DNA from: Macrosoma leucophasiata
Taxonomy: Eukaryota > Arthropoda > Insecta > Lepidoptera > Hedylidae
Length of the DNA stretch: 64,000 nucleotides
Reading direction: 5' to 3'
Assembly (NCBI GenBank): GCA_036365455.1
Contig: JAWQUS010000030.1
Location: 5,146,001-5,210,000 of the forward strand
Numbering within the stretch: the first letter of the stretch is position 1; each line of letters opens with the position of its first letter. Below are positions 10,338 to 20,986 of this stretch, one piece after another. Position numbers and translations under genes: made by a program. Under the pieces are notes generated by a model. The model searched no databases. It was not told the DNA's origin and saw only the letters and a list, made by a program, of their open reading frames with translations.

Positions 10338-10680
10338 ACGCATCACCTTTTGGCAACCTCTCTACATCAATCCCAACAACGTATTTTGTTCTACGTTCAA
10401 AATGCAAAGTTTTTAAAATTTTAATTTTCCCATCTACTGTTAGCGTATGCCCCGCACTTTTAAAAATAAAAATATTGTCACGCGCAGCAGGGAGTTGCGG
10501 GGTTGCAAGGTGAAGCAGCGGTGGCAATGCTCTTTTGAACCTTTGAAAAACGAATGCTCTTTTGAAAACGTTTTTTTGTGTAATTTATCAAGATTTGTAA
10601 TTAGTCGTAGAACAAATATTATTGGGATTGGTCTAGAGAGGCTGCCTGTAAGAGGTGATGCTCTAATTTAAACGAACCCT
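10338..10680. mobile_element. MITE M1 with about 55-bp terminal inverted repeats
   Basis: The left arm 10340-10393 (GCATCACC, CCTCTCTAC, ATCAATCCCAACAA, TTGTTCTAC) is the imperfect complement of 10606-10661. The interior is about 210 bp, non-coding. A one-sided relative lies at 54715-54915 with the same interior GCGGC/TGGCAATGC block and right end AGAGGYGATG. The transposon superfamily is not determined. Confidence 0.72.
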
Positions 10681-11663
10681 GTATTTCAAACAGTATAGAC
10701 CTACCTATTATGTTACGTTTAGTGAATTATAATCATTACTCACGCTTTCGAGATGATTGTAATTCGTTTAAATTACTTAATTGCAACCATTTCTTTTAAA
10801 TAATAATGAAAGCAAATCGTTTTGCCGCAGGTAAACAGCCACTAAAATTTCACCCCGTATAGATAGATATAATTAACCAAAAGTATCTCTATATGGTACC
10901 GGCACACGGCCACATACCGCGATAGTATCAGTAGATCTGTTATCAGTGTTACTATCGCCGTATCTCGATCCGACCTAATGTGCTGTGACCAGCTTGAAAA
11001 ATGACCTTCATGTGTTCTGTACTGGTATGTTCCCGTTTCGGATAAACCTCATTTGATATTGCATTATATCTTTCAATTTTTCTTTAAAAAACACATAGAT
11101 GATGTTAAATATAATAGACACAACAGATATATAATCAAAATATAAATCTATATCTACACATGCTATGCACAATACATTTAGTGATGAGTATAACTATTTT
11201 ATTATGTCGATGGTAACTTGTCACCTGTCATAAATATGAAGCTACAATACCTAAACGCCTATGAACTGGAACATCTTCAACTGGTTAGACAACATGATAT
11301 TTACTGAAGTCAACATTGCAGTGAATGAAACACTGGACGTAAAAAATAAAAATGTAACTGTAAATATTTTCGCTCAAATGAACAAAGTACGTAACGGTAA
11401 GTCACCGAATAAGCATGTTGACTATATATGCGGTCACCTCTGTGTTTAAAACGATTAAATTATTTATATCCGGCATTCGTGTACTGTATACAGGTGGATT
11501 GTTTCGGATAATCTAAGATGTAAATATCTTGGTTCACATCGCAGGAATAAATACTTCTTTAAATGTCATCTCATGCCCCCATTATTTCAGTGCATTGGCA
11601 AAAAACACTCAGATCTCAGTGTTAATGTATTTATATTTAAACATCTATATAATTATATAAAAA
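10681..11663. other. AT-rich spacer
   Basis: No repeat end, long ORF or RNA gene recognised. Short open frames such as 11261-11449 have no support. Confidence 0.4.
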
Positions 11664-11900
11664 TCAATTGCTGTTCCTTAGTCTCACTAAAACTCGAGAA
11701 CGGCTGGAGCGATTTGGTGAATTTTAGTTTTGAATTATTTCTGGAAGCCCAGGGAAGGTTTAAAAGGTAAGAAAATATGATAATTTAAGGGAAATAGTAA
11801 AAACCACAATTTCATTTTCCCATATAAATATTCCGTATCTATCAAACCTTTGACACATTATTTCATTCTGAGGAAATACGAAGTTTGCCGGGTCAGCTAG
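11664..11900 (+). mobile_element. Helitron-like element H1, copy a (237 bp)
   Basis: Starts TCAATTGCTGTTC after an A and ends GCCGGGTCAGCTAG before a T, fitting the TC...CTAG rule of Helitrons inserted between A and T. No TIR or target duplication is seen. The whole unit recurs at 24570-24803 with matching ends. No clear 3' hairpin remains, so the class call is inference. Confidence 0.72.
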
Positions 11901-11949
11901 TTTTCTTATATAAATGTTACTGGCCTATAGTCAACATAATATCCTCTTC

Positions 11950-12215
11950 ACCATTTTACAACAAGACAACAAGGAGAACAGCGGCATGTCATCCGTACAC
12001 AGTAGATGTTCCTTAAATTCGAACCAAACGTTTCCGCTCTATATTTATAATGCGAACAGCCAAGGAATGGAACACCCTGCCGGCTTTTTTGTTCCGAAAA
12101 ACTATAACCTGGGAATTTTAAAGTCTAGAGTGAATAGGTACCTTCTAGACAAGCGTGCTTCATCTTCGGCCACATCTCCACTTTCCGTCAGGTGAGATGG
12201 TGGTCAAACATTTGT
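11950..12215 (+). pseudogene. LINE ORF2 C-terminal fragment
   Basis: The frame ending at 12195 reads PAGFFVPKNYNLGILKSRVN and RYLLDKRASSS, the conserved C-terminal tail of jockey/CR1-type ORF2 proteins (a run resembling WN-LP-FP-YNL-FK-RVNR). The tryptophan and neighbours in this tail are altered, and the upstream half is not clearly alignable. It follows directly after Helitron-like H1. It differs from the LJ element at 1-2989, so it is a separate LINE lineage. Confidence 0.7.
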
Positions 12216-12339
12216 CTGTAAGTGCTAAAAACAGATTTTTTTACTACAAATGCTGTTTATAACATGCAAAAAAATATTTGCGTAACTTCAGTTCAGCTAT
12301 AGATCTATACGAATTACTTTAAAGCATAGAGAAACACGG

Positions 12340-12585
12340 GCCACCGGCCGCGGCTGACTGGAGGGCAGTAGTAGCCATAGCGTTTATTACCGATGCAAAA
12401 CAGTCTGTAATTTTTTGCGGGAGAAATGAGTGCGACACACACGCACACTACTAAAATCGTCTATTACTACGAAACTCACACCTTGACTTTAACAAAATAC
12501 AGAAACAATTTCACGCACACATTTAAACATCTAGGCGACAGGTATAGGCCCATTTGGGCTTGTACTTTGACAGAGGGGAAAGCCT
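12340..12585 (+). repeat. Dispersed repeat Q, copy a
   Basis: Shares long blocks with 32893-33127: GCGTTTATTACCGATGCAAA, AAAATCGTCTATTACTACG and CACGCACACATTTAAAC. Class unknown. The similarity ends near a GACAGAGGG motif in both. Confidence 0.75.
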
Positions 12586-13086
12586 GCATATGGCTACTCC
12601 CCTTCGGTGTTGCTCTATGCTTTAAAGAGTAAAAGCAAAGAAAATTAGAAAATACATTTAAATAAAATAATAAAATGAACACACTATATAAAGTGGCCAC
12701 ACGGCACGGAACACCCGCGGACAGTTCATCCGTCAAGCACACTATCTGAATTCCAGCGACCACGTGCCACACTGACGGTGCTTAATGGTTACCCTACAGC
12801 CTGCTGTGAGACCATTTGTCAACATACGTGGATTATCCTCACTATAAATAAGCCAAATTTTACTTTATACTAACAATAATAGGGTATATAATCGAACTGA
12901 GTTGCAAAGAAAATATTTTATTTTCGCATTAATTCGTTTAAAAGTGATTCATTAGTTGAATTCGAGATCGCCTACTGTTTGTTTTGTAATCATGTTTGTT
13001 TTTTTACTGGTTACGATCCGCGGTTTTGCTTGTGCTCATTCCTTCTTTCATCAAAATACGAGCGTGTAATATATTTTTTTTATTAT
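12586..13086. other. Spacer
   Basis: Nothing recognised beyond AT-rich sequence. The 12476-12772 minus reading frame overlaps repeat Q and is not supported as a gene. Confidence 0.35.
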
Positions 13087-13860
13087 GCCATGGAAGTGGC
13101 AAACAAGCATGCAGTTCACATTGATGTTAAGTAATGACTGCAGCCTATAGACACCCACACAAACCAAGGTCAAAATGCGGATGCGTTACCACTCCTGAGA
13201 CCTAAGGTGTTATGCCTCTGTGCCGGAAATTACAGAGCCGTACAAACTTCATTTCATTATCATTAAGTTGTAACAACTCGGTGTCAGAAATAACAGGGCT
13301 GTACCTACATTTTCTTCGAGGTACCGGATCAGCAGCTTCTCAACTCAAAGCTGTCGAAACATACGCCTTCGTGTATCTTTCACATCTAAACGAGAAAACG
13401 ACCATCACCGACGTTCAATCGTATATGACGGAGAAGATCGTCAGAGATCTACGTACTGAGGGACAAATACAAGGGGAAATCGAAGCCTTGAAGTCAAACC
13501 TACCCACAGGTTTCTCCTTCTTCAAGTTGCCTGTACCTGCCAAACATCTGCAGATATTCCTCAGTCCTGACTTCTGGCCCGAAGGCGTAGTTTTCCGATG
13601 ATTTTGGGAGGCGAAACGTACGCCTCGATAATAGTGTGTGTAATGGGTGATTAGTTTTATGATTGTATTTTTATATTTTACGTGTTTATTGTATTTGATA
13701 TGGGCTCTAGTAGCTCGAAATAAATGATTAATAAATAAATTTTCACCTGACCGTCACACGATACCGCGAAAATACTACCATTTAGCAACAAGTAGATTAG
13801 GGAATGTGATGTGATGCCTCTGCCCACGAGCTAGCTACGTTACTGTAGCTCTACCATCTT
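13087..13860 (-). mobile_element. S1 SINE-like copy split by a LINE fragment
   Basis: The 3' half in complement lies at 13087-13246 (ending GAAATTACAGAGCCGTAC). The 5' half resumes at 13744 with CACCTGACCG and ends with CTCTACCATC near 13853. The roughly 490 bases between are a LINE ORF1 remnant, showing that the LINE sequence came in after the SINE. Confidence 0.82.
13296..13743 (+). pseudogene. LINE ORF1 C-terminal fragment and 3' end
   Basis: The frame reads AYVFVYLSHLNEK-like sequence (TYAFVYLSHLNEKTTITDVQ), then FSFFKLPVPAKHLQIFLSPD and FWPEGVVFR before a TGA at about 13599. FK-V-P...PDxWPEGV is the end of an RRM-like nucleic-acid-binding ORF1 protein of CR1/jockey-type LINEs. Past the TGA the same frame continues FWEAKRTPR to a TAA, so the TGA may be a decayed CGA (CpG loss). 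An AT-rich tail with AATAAATAAA ends the fragment. ORF2 is absent. The left boundary is uncertain by about 50 bp. Confidence 0.7.
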
Positions 13861-13896
13861 AGTGAACTGCATGTTTGTTTGCCAGCATTATTACTT

Positions 13897-14270
13897 ACTG
13901 GTCGTAGAGTGCCAGCGTAGGAGCTCGAAGGCGTAGGCACCACTGCATTACCTAATCTATCTGCAGCCAAATGGTAGTGTTCAGCACTACCTTGTTCCGT
14001 TTAGATGGTTACGTCATAACTAACACAGAGTCATAACAAATTAGGTCTCAGGGGTGGCAATGCACACGGAGTACTTTTTTATCCATCAATACAGATCTTA
14101 TATAAACTGTATGGAATGACGCACACAAAGGACTAAATGTACCCCGAAAAGTCATTGAGAATTTTGACCCCCAGTTTCTGTGTAGATGTCTATGCTGCAG
14201 TCATCACTTACCATCAATGTGAACTGCATGTTTGTTTGCCATCTTCCTTACATATAAAAAAAATCTTACA
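13897..14270 (+). mobile_element. S1b SINE-like copy with an internal insertion
   Basis: Starts ACTGGTCGTAGAG and follows S1b to GGGGTGGCAATGCAC (about 14066). About 95 foreign bases intervene before GTGTAGATGTCTATG resumes and runs to GTTTGCCATC and an A-rich tail near 14270. A 25-base S1 3' scrap (GTGAACTGCATGTTTG) lies just upstream at 13861-13885. Confidence 0.8.
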
Positions 14271-15445
14271 GTCGCATAAAAAGAATCGCGACCCTAACAG
14301 TACCCACCTACATAGCAGCCGTACAAATAAAACATTCATTTCAGACGTGTTCAAGACTTACGGATCATGTATTATTCTAGTCCGAGACGAGTTATTCTGT
14401 GTGTACCTGTTACCGCTTTCACGAACTCCTCATATTAATATCCAAGCACAGCCTCGACTGAAAGCCGACGTAAAGCGAAATCATTAAAATGTATCTAGCG
14501 ACCGCAAGGCCGCGAGCCTATGCGGCTTACTCAATTTTTCCCTCCTTAATCCTTCACGGAGCTCATTTACCCGAGTTTTAATCTCAATCTCACCTCATTA
14601 CCGGCTCCCGAATACTCGGAATAGCCAATTCCGTCATTAATTACAAGCGAACGCCTCCCTTACCCTTCCTTTTCGAGTAAAAATAAATTATTACTCATTT
14701 ATCGTTACGCTCAACTCGCTGAATAAATAGCTGTCACGTTGCTCGCACACAGGCGTCATGACGTGACGTTCACGTTCACGTCAGGCCACGCCCATTGACA
14801 TGCGCAGTATGCAACACGCGCGCACATATGTCACACATATACGTTATCACGTAAGTAGGGCACATATGTACACACGGTGGGCGTACTCTCACATGGGCGT
14901 GTGCATTAAATTCCGAATGGGTGGAGATACCGAGAAGCGACGGTGAAATTAACCACTGGAAAAAGTTACCACCTGCGTCCGCAATTATCGGCGCGAGCCG
15001 CGGAAAATTGCGCAAACTGACACTTTTGGAACTTCCTACCAAATAAAACTTCGGGAAAGTTCAACCGGAAAGGGAAGAAAACGCGAAAATAAAAAAGCCA
15101 TTGACTCCGCAGTCCAGCCCTGAAAGTTTCGGCCTTTTTAAAACATTCTCGCGGATGAAATCACGCCGGTCGGATTTTTTGCCTCGAGGCTGCCGTGCGG
15201 TTATTCCTGTCAACTTAGTAGTGCCTGCTCTCGACGCAACTCTGATATTAAGTTCTGCTTCATTAATAATGGCGGTATAGCTCAATAATGATGAAGTTCC
15301 TAGACAGACACGTATTAAATATAATAATATAATATGTACCTACTGTTCGCGTTTCGCATGAGTTTGAATCGGTTGTTCTTTCTTCAGACGATGTTTTTAT
15401 GACTATAACCTAAGCACAAATGTCACAATGCGTTTTATGGAGATG
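14271..15445. other. Single-copy-looking non-coding DNA
   Basis: Higher GC than its surroundings in parts (14490-15290), with CRE-like TGACGTGACG and CACGTCA words at 14758-14785. No repeat or coding similarity recognised. It could be conserved non-coding DNA, but nothing in the window proves that. Confidence 0.35.
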
Positions 15446-15456
15446 ATACCAAAAAA

Positions 15457-15769
15457 CTGCCTCAGTAGCGTAGTGATAGCAGGCCACTACTATTACGCTG
15501 GAGGTCCTGGGTTCGATTCCCGGGTCGGGGACTATCAGAGATAACGGTTTAAAATCCTTTATCTCTGCTTCTATTGGGATTTTTCCATTTTCTGGAAGTT
15601 TCCCAGTACCCCGGAGTTTGGTAATGTGCCCGAAGATGGCAACAGGTTCGCCACCTGTTACATGGGCCTAAAACGTAACCGGCGAGTCGTGGGTGTTTGC
15701 ATGTATGATTGAATGCATGCATTTACCTCTGCCTACCCCTTCGGGGATTACAGGCGTGAAGTTACGTTT
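15457..15769 (+). mobile_element. S3 tRNA-derived SINE, first of a tandem pair
   Basis: The tRNA head has A box TAGCGTAGTGA and B box GGTTCGATTCC. The body runs through TTTATCTCTGCTTC and CCAGTACCCCGGAG and ends with CTACCCCTTCGGGGATTAC, a hairpin-forming tail, then GTGAAGTTACGTT. It is preceded by the 11-mer ATACCAAAAAA at 15446-15456 and followed by the same 11-mer at 15770-15780. Confidence 0.92.
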
Positions 15770-15780
15770 ATACCAAAAAA

Positions 15781-16091
15781 CTGCCTCAGTAGCGTAGTGG
15801 TAGCAGGCCACTACTATTACGCTGGAGGTCCTGGGTTCGATTCCCGGGTCGGGGGATATTAGAGATAACGGTCTAAAATCCTTTATCTCTGCTTCTATTG
15901 GGATTTTTCCATTTTCTGGAAGTTTCCCAGTACCCCGGAGTTTGGTAATGTGCCCGGAGATGGCAACAGGTTCGCCACCTGTTACATGGGCCAAAAACGT
16001 AACCGGCGAGTCGTGGGTGTTTGCATGTATGATTAAATGCATGCATTTACCTCTGCCTACCCCTTCGGGGATTACTGGCGTGAAGTTACGT
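15781..16091 (+). mobile_element. S3 tRNA-derived SINE, second of a tandem pair
   Basis: Near-identical to the copy immediately upstream, with intact A box TAGCGTAGTGG and B box GGTTCGATTCC. It is followed by a third ATACCAAAAAA at 16092-16102. Open frames read across this pair are accidental. Confidence 0.92.
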
Positions 16092-16185
16092 ATACCAAAA
16101 AAGATCGTAATGAACAAAACCAATGACATAACGTTTTGCGAGAAAAGATGTTTTGCCTGCAGTATCACCGCTGCAGTTTATTACC

Positions 16186-16470
16186 TTTTTTTATATGTAA
16201 TGAAAGTGGCAAACAAGTTTACAGTTCACATTGATGTTAAGTGATGACTGCAGCCTATAGACACCCACACAAAGACCAAGGTAAAAGGCAGATGCGTTAC
16301 CACTCCTGAGGCCTAAGGTGTTACACCACTGTGCCGGAAATTACAGGGCCGTACATTACTACCTGACCGGAACACGATAGTGCTGAACACTTCCATTTAG
16401 CGGCAAATACATTAGGTAATGCGGTGGTGCCTACGCCCGCGAGGCCCGTCACTGGAGCTATACCACCAGT
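16186..16470 (-). mobile_element. S1 SINE-like copy, full length
   Basis: Runs from a T-rich complement of the poly(A) through AGTGGCAAACAAG to ACCACCAGT. All family blocks are present and divergence is low. Confidence 0.92.
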
Positions 16471-16570
16471 TTCTCTGCTCAACAAAGATCGTTGAACAGA
16501 AGGACCCATGAACATTACGTTCTGGGGGTAACGGTGTTTTGGTGAATCACCGCTGCAGTTTATGACTTTT

Positions 16571-16800
16571 GTTTTTTTTAATATGACAAAGGTGGGAAAC
16601 AGGCATCCAGTTCACATAAATGTAAAGTGTTGACTACAGCCTATAGACATATTAACAAAAACCAGAGGTCAAATTCAGATACGTTGCCACCCTTGAGACC
16701 TTTGTTGTTATGTCTCTGTGATAGTTATCATGGGGATATACCTATATTAGAACCGGACTAACCGGCACGTAATACAATAGGGCTGAACACTACTAAGATT
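16571..16800 (-). mobile_element. S1b SINE-like copy, 5' truncated
   Basis: Contains GTTGTTATGTCTCTGTGATA, the S1b diagnostic block in complement, and ends in GCTGAACACTAC. The 5' hairpin region is missing. Confidence 0.8.
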
Positions 16801-16824
16801 ATGTGTTTATTAAGATAGATTTAA

Positions 16825-16971
16825 GACGTATACCATATTTTGGTTGAATGTGTTCGAGGTGAGGCTCATCGCAGGGCTTCATTAGAAATAGGACATTGCA
16901 ACAGTGTCCTGGCAGATCCTACTACGGATGACGCCAGAATACTGTTGCAACTATATCAATTGTCAATGAGC
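16825..16971 (+). pseudogene. LINE C-terminal zinc-knuckle fragment
   Basis: The frame preceding a TAA at 16969-16971 reads DVYHILVECVRGEAH, then RRASLEIGHCNSVLADPTTD and DARILLQLYQLSMS. The H-x-L-x-E-C pattern is the end of a CCHC-like motif found at the C-terminus of several non-LTR retrotransposon proteins. Only this tail is kept and the element family is not identified. Confidence 0.6.
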
Positions 16972-17135
16972 TAATGTTGTTTAATTATTTTTTTAAATGA
17001 AGAATGTAATTCATGTGAACGTATAGAGCGTCATGGTCTTTGATCAAGCTCTTAAAATGGAGATTAAAAAAAAAAAATAAGATTTATGAAGTAGAATAAG
17101 TTACTGTGTTAATTAATAGTAATATAATAAATATA

Positions 17136-17172
17136 CACGATAGTTCTGAACACTACCATTTAGCGATAGGTT
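17136..17172 (-). mobile_element. S1 fragment (37 bp)
   Basis: CACGATAGTTCTGAACACTA and CCATTTAGCG match the middle of the family in complement. Confidence 0.7.
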
Positions 17173-17217
17173 AGTTGTACATATACTTACATAATTATTA
17201 TATGATATATTATATTA

Positions 17218-17405
17218 GGTACTAACGGTCCGCACCCGCTTCGCACGGGTGTACCTAAGTACAAATATAATATTGTGACTATGAATTGAGATGTAAGCTA
17301 TCCTATCTTTCAAGTTGGATCAAACTGCACGTGATAGGCAAAGTTTGATTAAAATCGGTTCACTAGTTTAGGAGTCCATCAAGGACAAACAAAGTGACGC
17401 GTAAT
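17218..17405 (+). repeat. Dispersed lepidopteran-type repeat K
   Basis: CCGCACCCGCTTCGCACGGG, then TTGGATCAAACTGCACGTG, AAAATCGGTTCACTAGTTTA and GGAGTCCAT. I recall this pattern from many lepidopteran repeats that start near a CTAGCGGNCCGC motif. Class uncertain (Helitron-like or SINE). A weaker relative begins at 53516. Confidence 0.55.
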
Positions 17406-18022
17406 GTATACATATTAAGAAGATATAGAATGACAAAAGAAAAAGTTTCAAAATAGTTTTTTATTTCAATGATACCCGACATGCTATTTCATAACAAAGA
17501 TCAATTTTGTCCACCGGAATTCAGTCCGATCTGTATCAAGACTTACGATAACCAGCGGCTAGATTGATCAATATCTTTTCAATAAGAACCGGTTTCATTG
17601 TATGGGCTTTACTGCAGTGTACGTCTTATTAATGTTCCCAACGTGTCCCTTGGTAGTATATAATTGATGCTTTGTATTCTGATGGTCTATTAGGGATTTT
17701 AAATGATGCGTAGACTGTTTTCTTTACAATTGTTTATTTGCGTAAATCACAAAAAAAGCAATATATGGTTATAATGCGTATGCGCTCGTTGTCTAATTTT
17801 TGTTGCGTAATCGTCCCTCCATGCGATCTCCGTCTGAAGGTGCATCGACCGCTCATTGGCCCGCAGATTTGGTGGCGTCATCGACAGCCAATGGCGGCGA
17901 AGCTCGGCGATGAGGTTGGTAAGGTTTTGTGCGTAAGTGCGTAAGGCGTACACAGGTTTGCTGGATGAAGAATCAATGTTTTCAGTGTGATTGTTAAGAA
18001 TTTGTTAGACTGACATTCATCA
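17406..18022. other. Spacer
   Basis: No supported gene. A moderately GC-rich block at 17815-17945 has overlapping short frames on both strands and no recognisable similarity. Confidence 0.35.
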
Positions 18023-18432
18023 TCATCATGTCAGCCAAAAGACGTCCACTGCTGGACAAAGGCCTCCCCTAAAGTTTGCCACAACGAACGGTTCTGGGCC
18101 GCCCTCATCAAGCGATTGCTCGCGTCCTTCACCAGGTCTTCGGTCCACATTGTCGGGCCTGCCTACACTTCGTCCTCCGGTACGCGGTCGCCACTCCAGA
18201 ACTGTTCTGCCCTAGCGGCCGTTTGTTCTGTGAGCTATGTGCCCTGCCCACTGCCATTTGAGTTTCGCTATTCGGTGAGCTATGTCGATTTTTTGGTTCT
18301 CATGCGGTTCTCCTCATTTCTGATTCGATTTTGTAGAGAAATTCCGAGTATAGCCCTCTCCATTGCTCTCAGAGTGACCTTGAGCCTTCTTATGAGGCCC
18401 ATAGTGAGCGACTACGTTTCGGTTCCGTATGA
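18023..18432 (-). pseudogene. RTE-like LINE C-terminus and 3' end
   Basis: Minus-strand reading contains segments such as RAMERAILGISLQNRIRNEE, IAHRIAKLKWQWAGHIA and EAFVQQWTSFG, the characteristic C-terminal tail of this LINE group. It ends in the tail CTTTTGGCTGACATGATGATG. Frame breaks and an internal stop make it a pseudogene. Same family as 9818-10337, 44744-45080, 50534-50588, 58166-58213 and 62738-62925. Confidence 0.85.
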
Positions 18433-18465
18433 TTGACAATATGAATTGGAGCAACGTGGTGGAGT

Positions 18466-18541
18466 AAGCTCCAGGTCTTCCTCCAAAATGGAGAGAGACT
18501 CGTTCCCAGCAGTGGGATGTATCACCGGTTGCCATTGTTGA
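18466..18541 (+). mobile_element. LINE 3' tail fragment (CAGCAGTGGGA family)
   Basis: AGCTCCAGGTCTTCCTCC followed by GGAGAGAGACTCGTTCCCAG and GTGGGATGTATCACCGG. Matches 9719-9800 and 58530-58640. Confidence 0.7.
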
Positions 18542-18735
18542 TCGGTGGTAGAGTTTGCACTTGAGTACAAATATCCCAATAACCCTGTAATATCTATCAC
18601 AGAGATAAAACAACTTCGGTCTTGGGGGTGACAACGCATCCGCATTTCGACCTCTGGTTTTAATGTAAATGTCTATAGGCAGCAGTCATCACTTAAAATC
18701 CATGTGAAATGCTGTTTGCTACGTTCTTTGCATTA
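18542..18735 (+). mobile_element. S1b SINE-like copy with internal deletion
   Basis: Begins TCGGTGGTAGAG, jumps to CCCTGTAATATCTATCACAG and continues to GTTTGCTACG. About 90 bases of the 5' half are missing. Confidence 0.75.
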
Positions 18736-19840
18736 AATACACCCAGACCCGGGGATCAGGATCCCATCGTAGCTATATTGGCCAGCTTTAACTAGAGTAC
18801 CGAGGATGTTCTAGAAACATGAAACAAAAAAAATACGGTTCCTTAACATAGGGAGAAGAAAATGAACTTTGAGTATGATGGTATCGGTAGATTAGCTGAA
18901 GCGAAACAGATTTTTTATTCATCCAGAGCCGGTTCAAGCCGAATAAGAATTACCATCTTTTGAAAGCCTAACCACTGCAACAGTAAAATGTTTAACCCAA
19001 GTAAGATTTCTTTTGGCTAAGAAAATAAAAATATGTCTGTGGACCTTTCTAATGAAATTTCACAAAATAACCATTGGTTACTAGTTAACGCGTTAAAAAA
19101 ATTGATGTACCTAACGAATGTCCTCAAAGCCATTGTATTAATCACCTTCTGAGATAGAACAGAACGATTTCAATTTTACGGAAGTCATTGGGCTCTCCCA
19201 TGAATTGAATCACTCTAATCCATAATCGAATTGCACATCATTTCAGTCAAGTCGGAAATCGCAAGGTCTGTTTTAATAATACAAAATCTCATGTATCCAA
19301 GTACACCACACAATAAAACAACAAAACAGTCCAATAACATCCATGGTGCATTATTTTTTCACATAAAACAAGCTATACCCGTGGAAACAATATCAGAGAG
19401 TCATTGGATCAATAATATATAGGCTAGCACAGAGTAACGTAACAGGCAGAGGCAGAAACATGGCCAGAACGAAAACAAATCAGTGCTGGGAGGCGCAAAT
19501 TGAGCACGTACCCGTTCTGGCTAATTTTATTTTGCAATTACACCCCCCACTACGGTCTTCCCCCCTCAACGCCTTGCTAATACAACATTCTTGGCGACAG
19601 TGCGCTTGCGGACAGAGTGCTGGATAAATTAAACTGTGCATATGTTTAGAAATTGATTGCAGTAATGCATAATGTGTGTTAATTGTGTAGGTGCTGTTAG
19701 CAAGTTGTGACAATAATTGCTTTTACAGTTTTCAATTATTGCACAGGACGTAATTTTAATAGTGGTGGAGTTCAAGTGTCCAAGCTAGAAGGCATAGGTA
19801 CGCATAGGCATAGAGAGGAATATATCACTATACTACATTT
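18736..19840. other. AT-rich spacer
   Basis: No recognised repeat. Short frames at 19231-19422 and 19480-19713 (minus) lack any recognised domain. Confidence 0.35.
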
Positions 19841-20130
19841 ACTGGTGGTAGAGCTCCAATGACGGAGCTCGCGGGCGTAAGCACCACCGCATTACCTAAT
19901 AAACTTGCCGCTAAATGGTAGTGTTCAGCACTATCGTGTTCCGGTCAGGAGGTAATGAACGGCCCTGTAATTTCCGGCACAGAGGCATAACACCTAATGC
20001 CTCAGGAGTGGCAGCGCATCTGTATTTTAACCTCTGGTCATTGTGTGGGTGTATATAGGTTGCAGTCATCACTTAACATCAATGTGAACTGCATGCTTGT
20101 TTGCCACTTTTATTAAATAAAGAAAAAATA
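19841..20130 (+). mobile_element. S1 SINE-like copy, full length
   Basis: ACTGGTGGTAGAGCTCC at 19841, GTTTGCCACTTTTATTAAAT at the end, then an A-rich tail. Low divergence. Confidence 0.92.
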
Positions 20131-20166
20131 GATATTTCTTATGCGGTTTAATTTGGTTTTATTTGG

Positions 20167-20232
20167 ATGTCTGCAGCAGTATTCATTTACCTTCGATACG
20201 ATCTGCATGTTCGTTTGCCATTTTTAATACAT
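20167..20232 (+). mobile_element. S1-like 3' fragment
   Basis: GTCTGCAGCAGTATTCATTT followed by GATCTGCATGTTCGTTTGCC. A diverged 3' end only. Confidence 0.55.
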
Positions 20233-20624
20233 AAAAGTAATAAGAAGATACGGATTAATAAAAAGAAAATAATATTTAAATATAAAATATATTATTTTTG
20301 TACCTATGTCTTCTTGACATCTAAAAGCCCTTAATGAATAGAATCTGTGGGTGCAGCTGTAAGCGTTCAACCTACGAAGTCTATTATTATAAAACTAACT
20401 ACAACTAGATATATATTTGATGGATTTGTTTTATTGCTACGTAATGATTTTCGTGATAAAAAAAATTGTAACTATTTTGACAGAACAGAAAATAAAATGC
20501 TACGGTTAGGTGCTATTAGTGAAGTTTTAATTTCACCTATGTGGTGGATAATGGTGTAAGAACACACAGTTATGCAAGATATGTTTTATGTTAAACCAGA
20601 AAATACATTTTACAGCTCATTTAC

Positions 20625-20671
20625 ATTTTAAAGATATATGCAAGTCTACTACTTGCATATATCTTTAAAAT
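20625..20671. repeat. Perfect 21-bp stem, 5-base loop
   Basis: Left arm 20625-20645 begins ATTTTAAAGATATATGC. The right arm 20651-20671 is its exact complement around the loop CTACT. It is not inside any recognised element. Confidence 0.9.
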
Positions 20672-20699
20672 TGGAAATTTGCCTTTTAAATGTTGTAAT

Positions 20700-20986
20700 T
20701 TTTTTTTATGTAATGGTAGTGGCAAACAAGCATGCACAGTGCACATTAATGTTAAGTGATGACTGCAGCCTATAGACACTTACACAAAGACCAACGTCAA
20801 AATGCAGATGCGTTACCACTCCTGAGGCCTAAGGTGTTATACCTCTGTGCCGGAAATTACAGGCCCGTACATTACTACCTGACCGGAACACGATAGTGCT
20901 GAACACTAACATTTAGCGGCAAGTATATCAGGTAATGCGGTGGTGCCTACGCCCGCGAGTTCCATCACTGGAGCTTTACCACCAGT
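20700..20986 (-). mobile_element. S1 SINE-like copy, full length
   Basis: T-rich start, GTGGCAAACAAGCATGCAC, and ACCACCAGT at the right end. Low divergence. Confidence 0.92.

Noticed and set aside
14137..14487. 116-codon plus frame
   Set aside because: The middle is the 3' end of an S1b copy (up to about 14270).
15457..15530. tRNA gene with A and B boxes
   Set aside because: Head of the S3 SINE; it occurs with the same body in several copies.
15668..16168. 166-codon minus frame
   Set aside because: It runs through the two S3 SINE copies and repeats itself; an accident of SINE sequence.
16896..16950. Imperfect hairpin resembling a microRNA precursor
   Set aside because: It lies inside LINE coding sequence (16825-16971), where codons explain the bases. 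No independent evidence of a microRNA.
17866..17885. TTTGGTGGCGTCATCGA also near 55482 with one mismatch
   Set aside because: A single match of this length with one mismatch is expected by chance in 64 kb, and flanks do not align.
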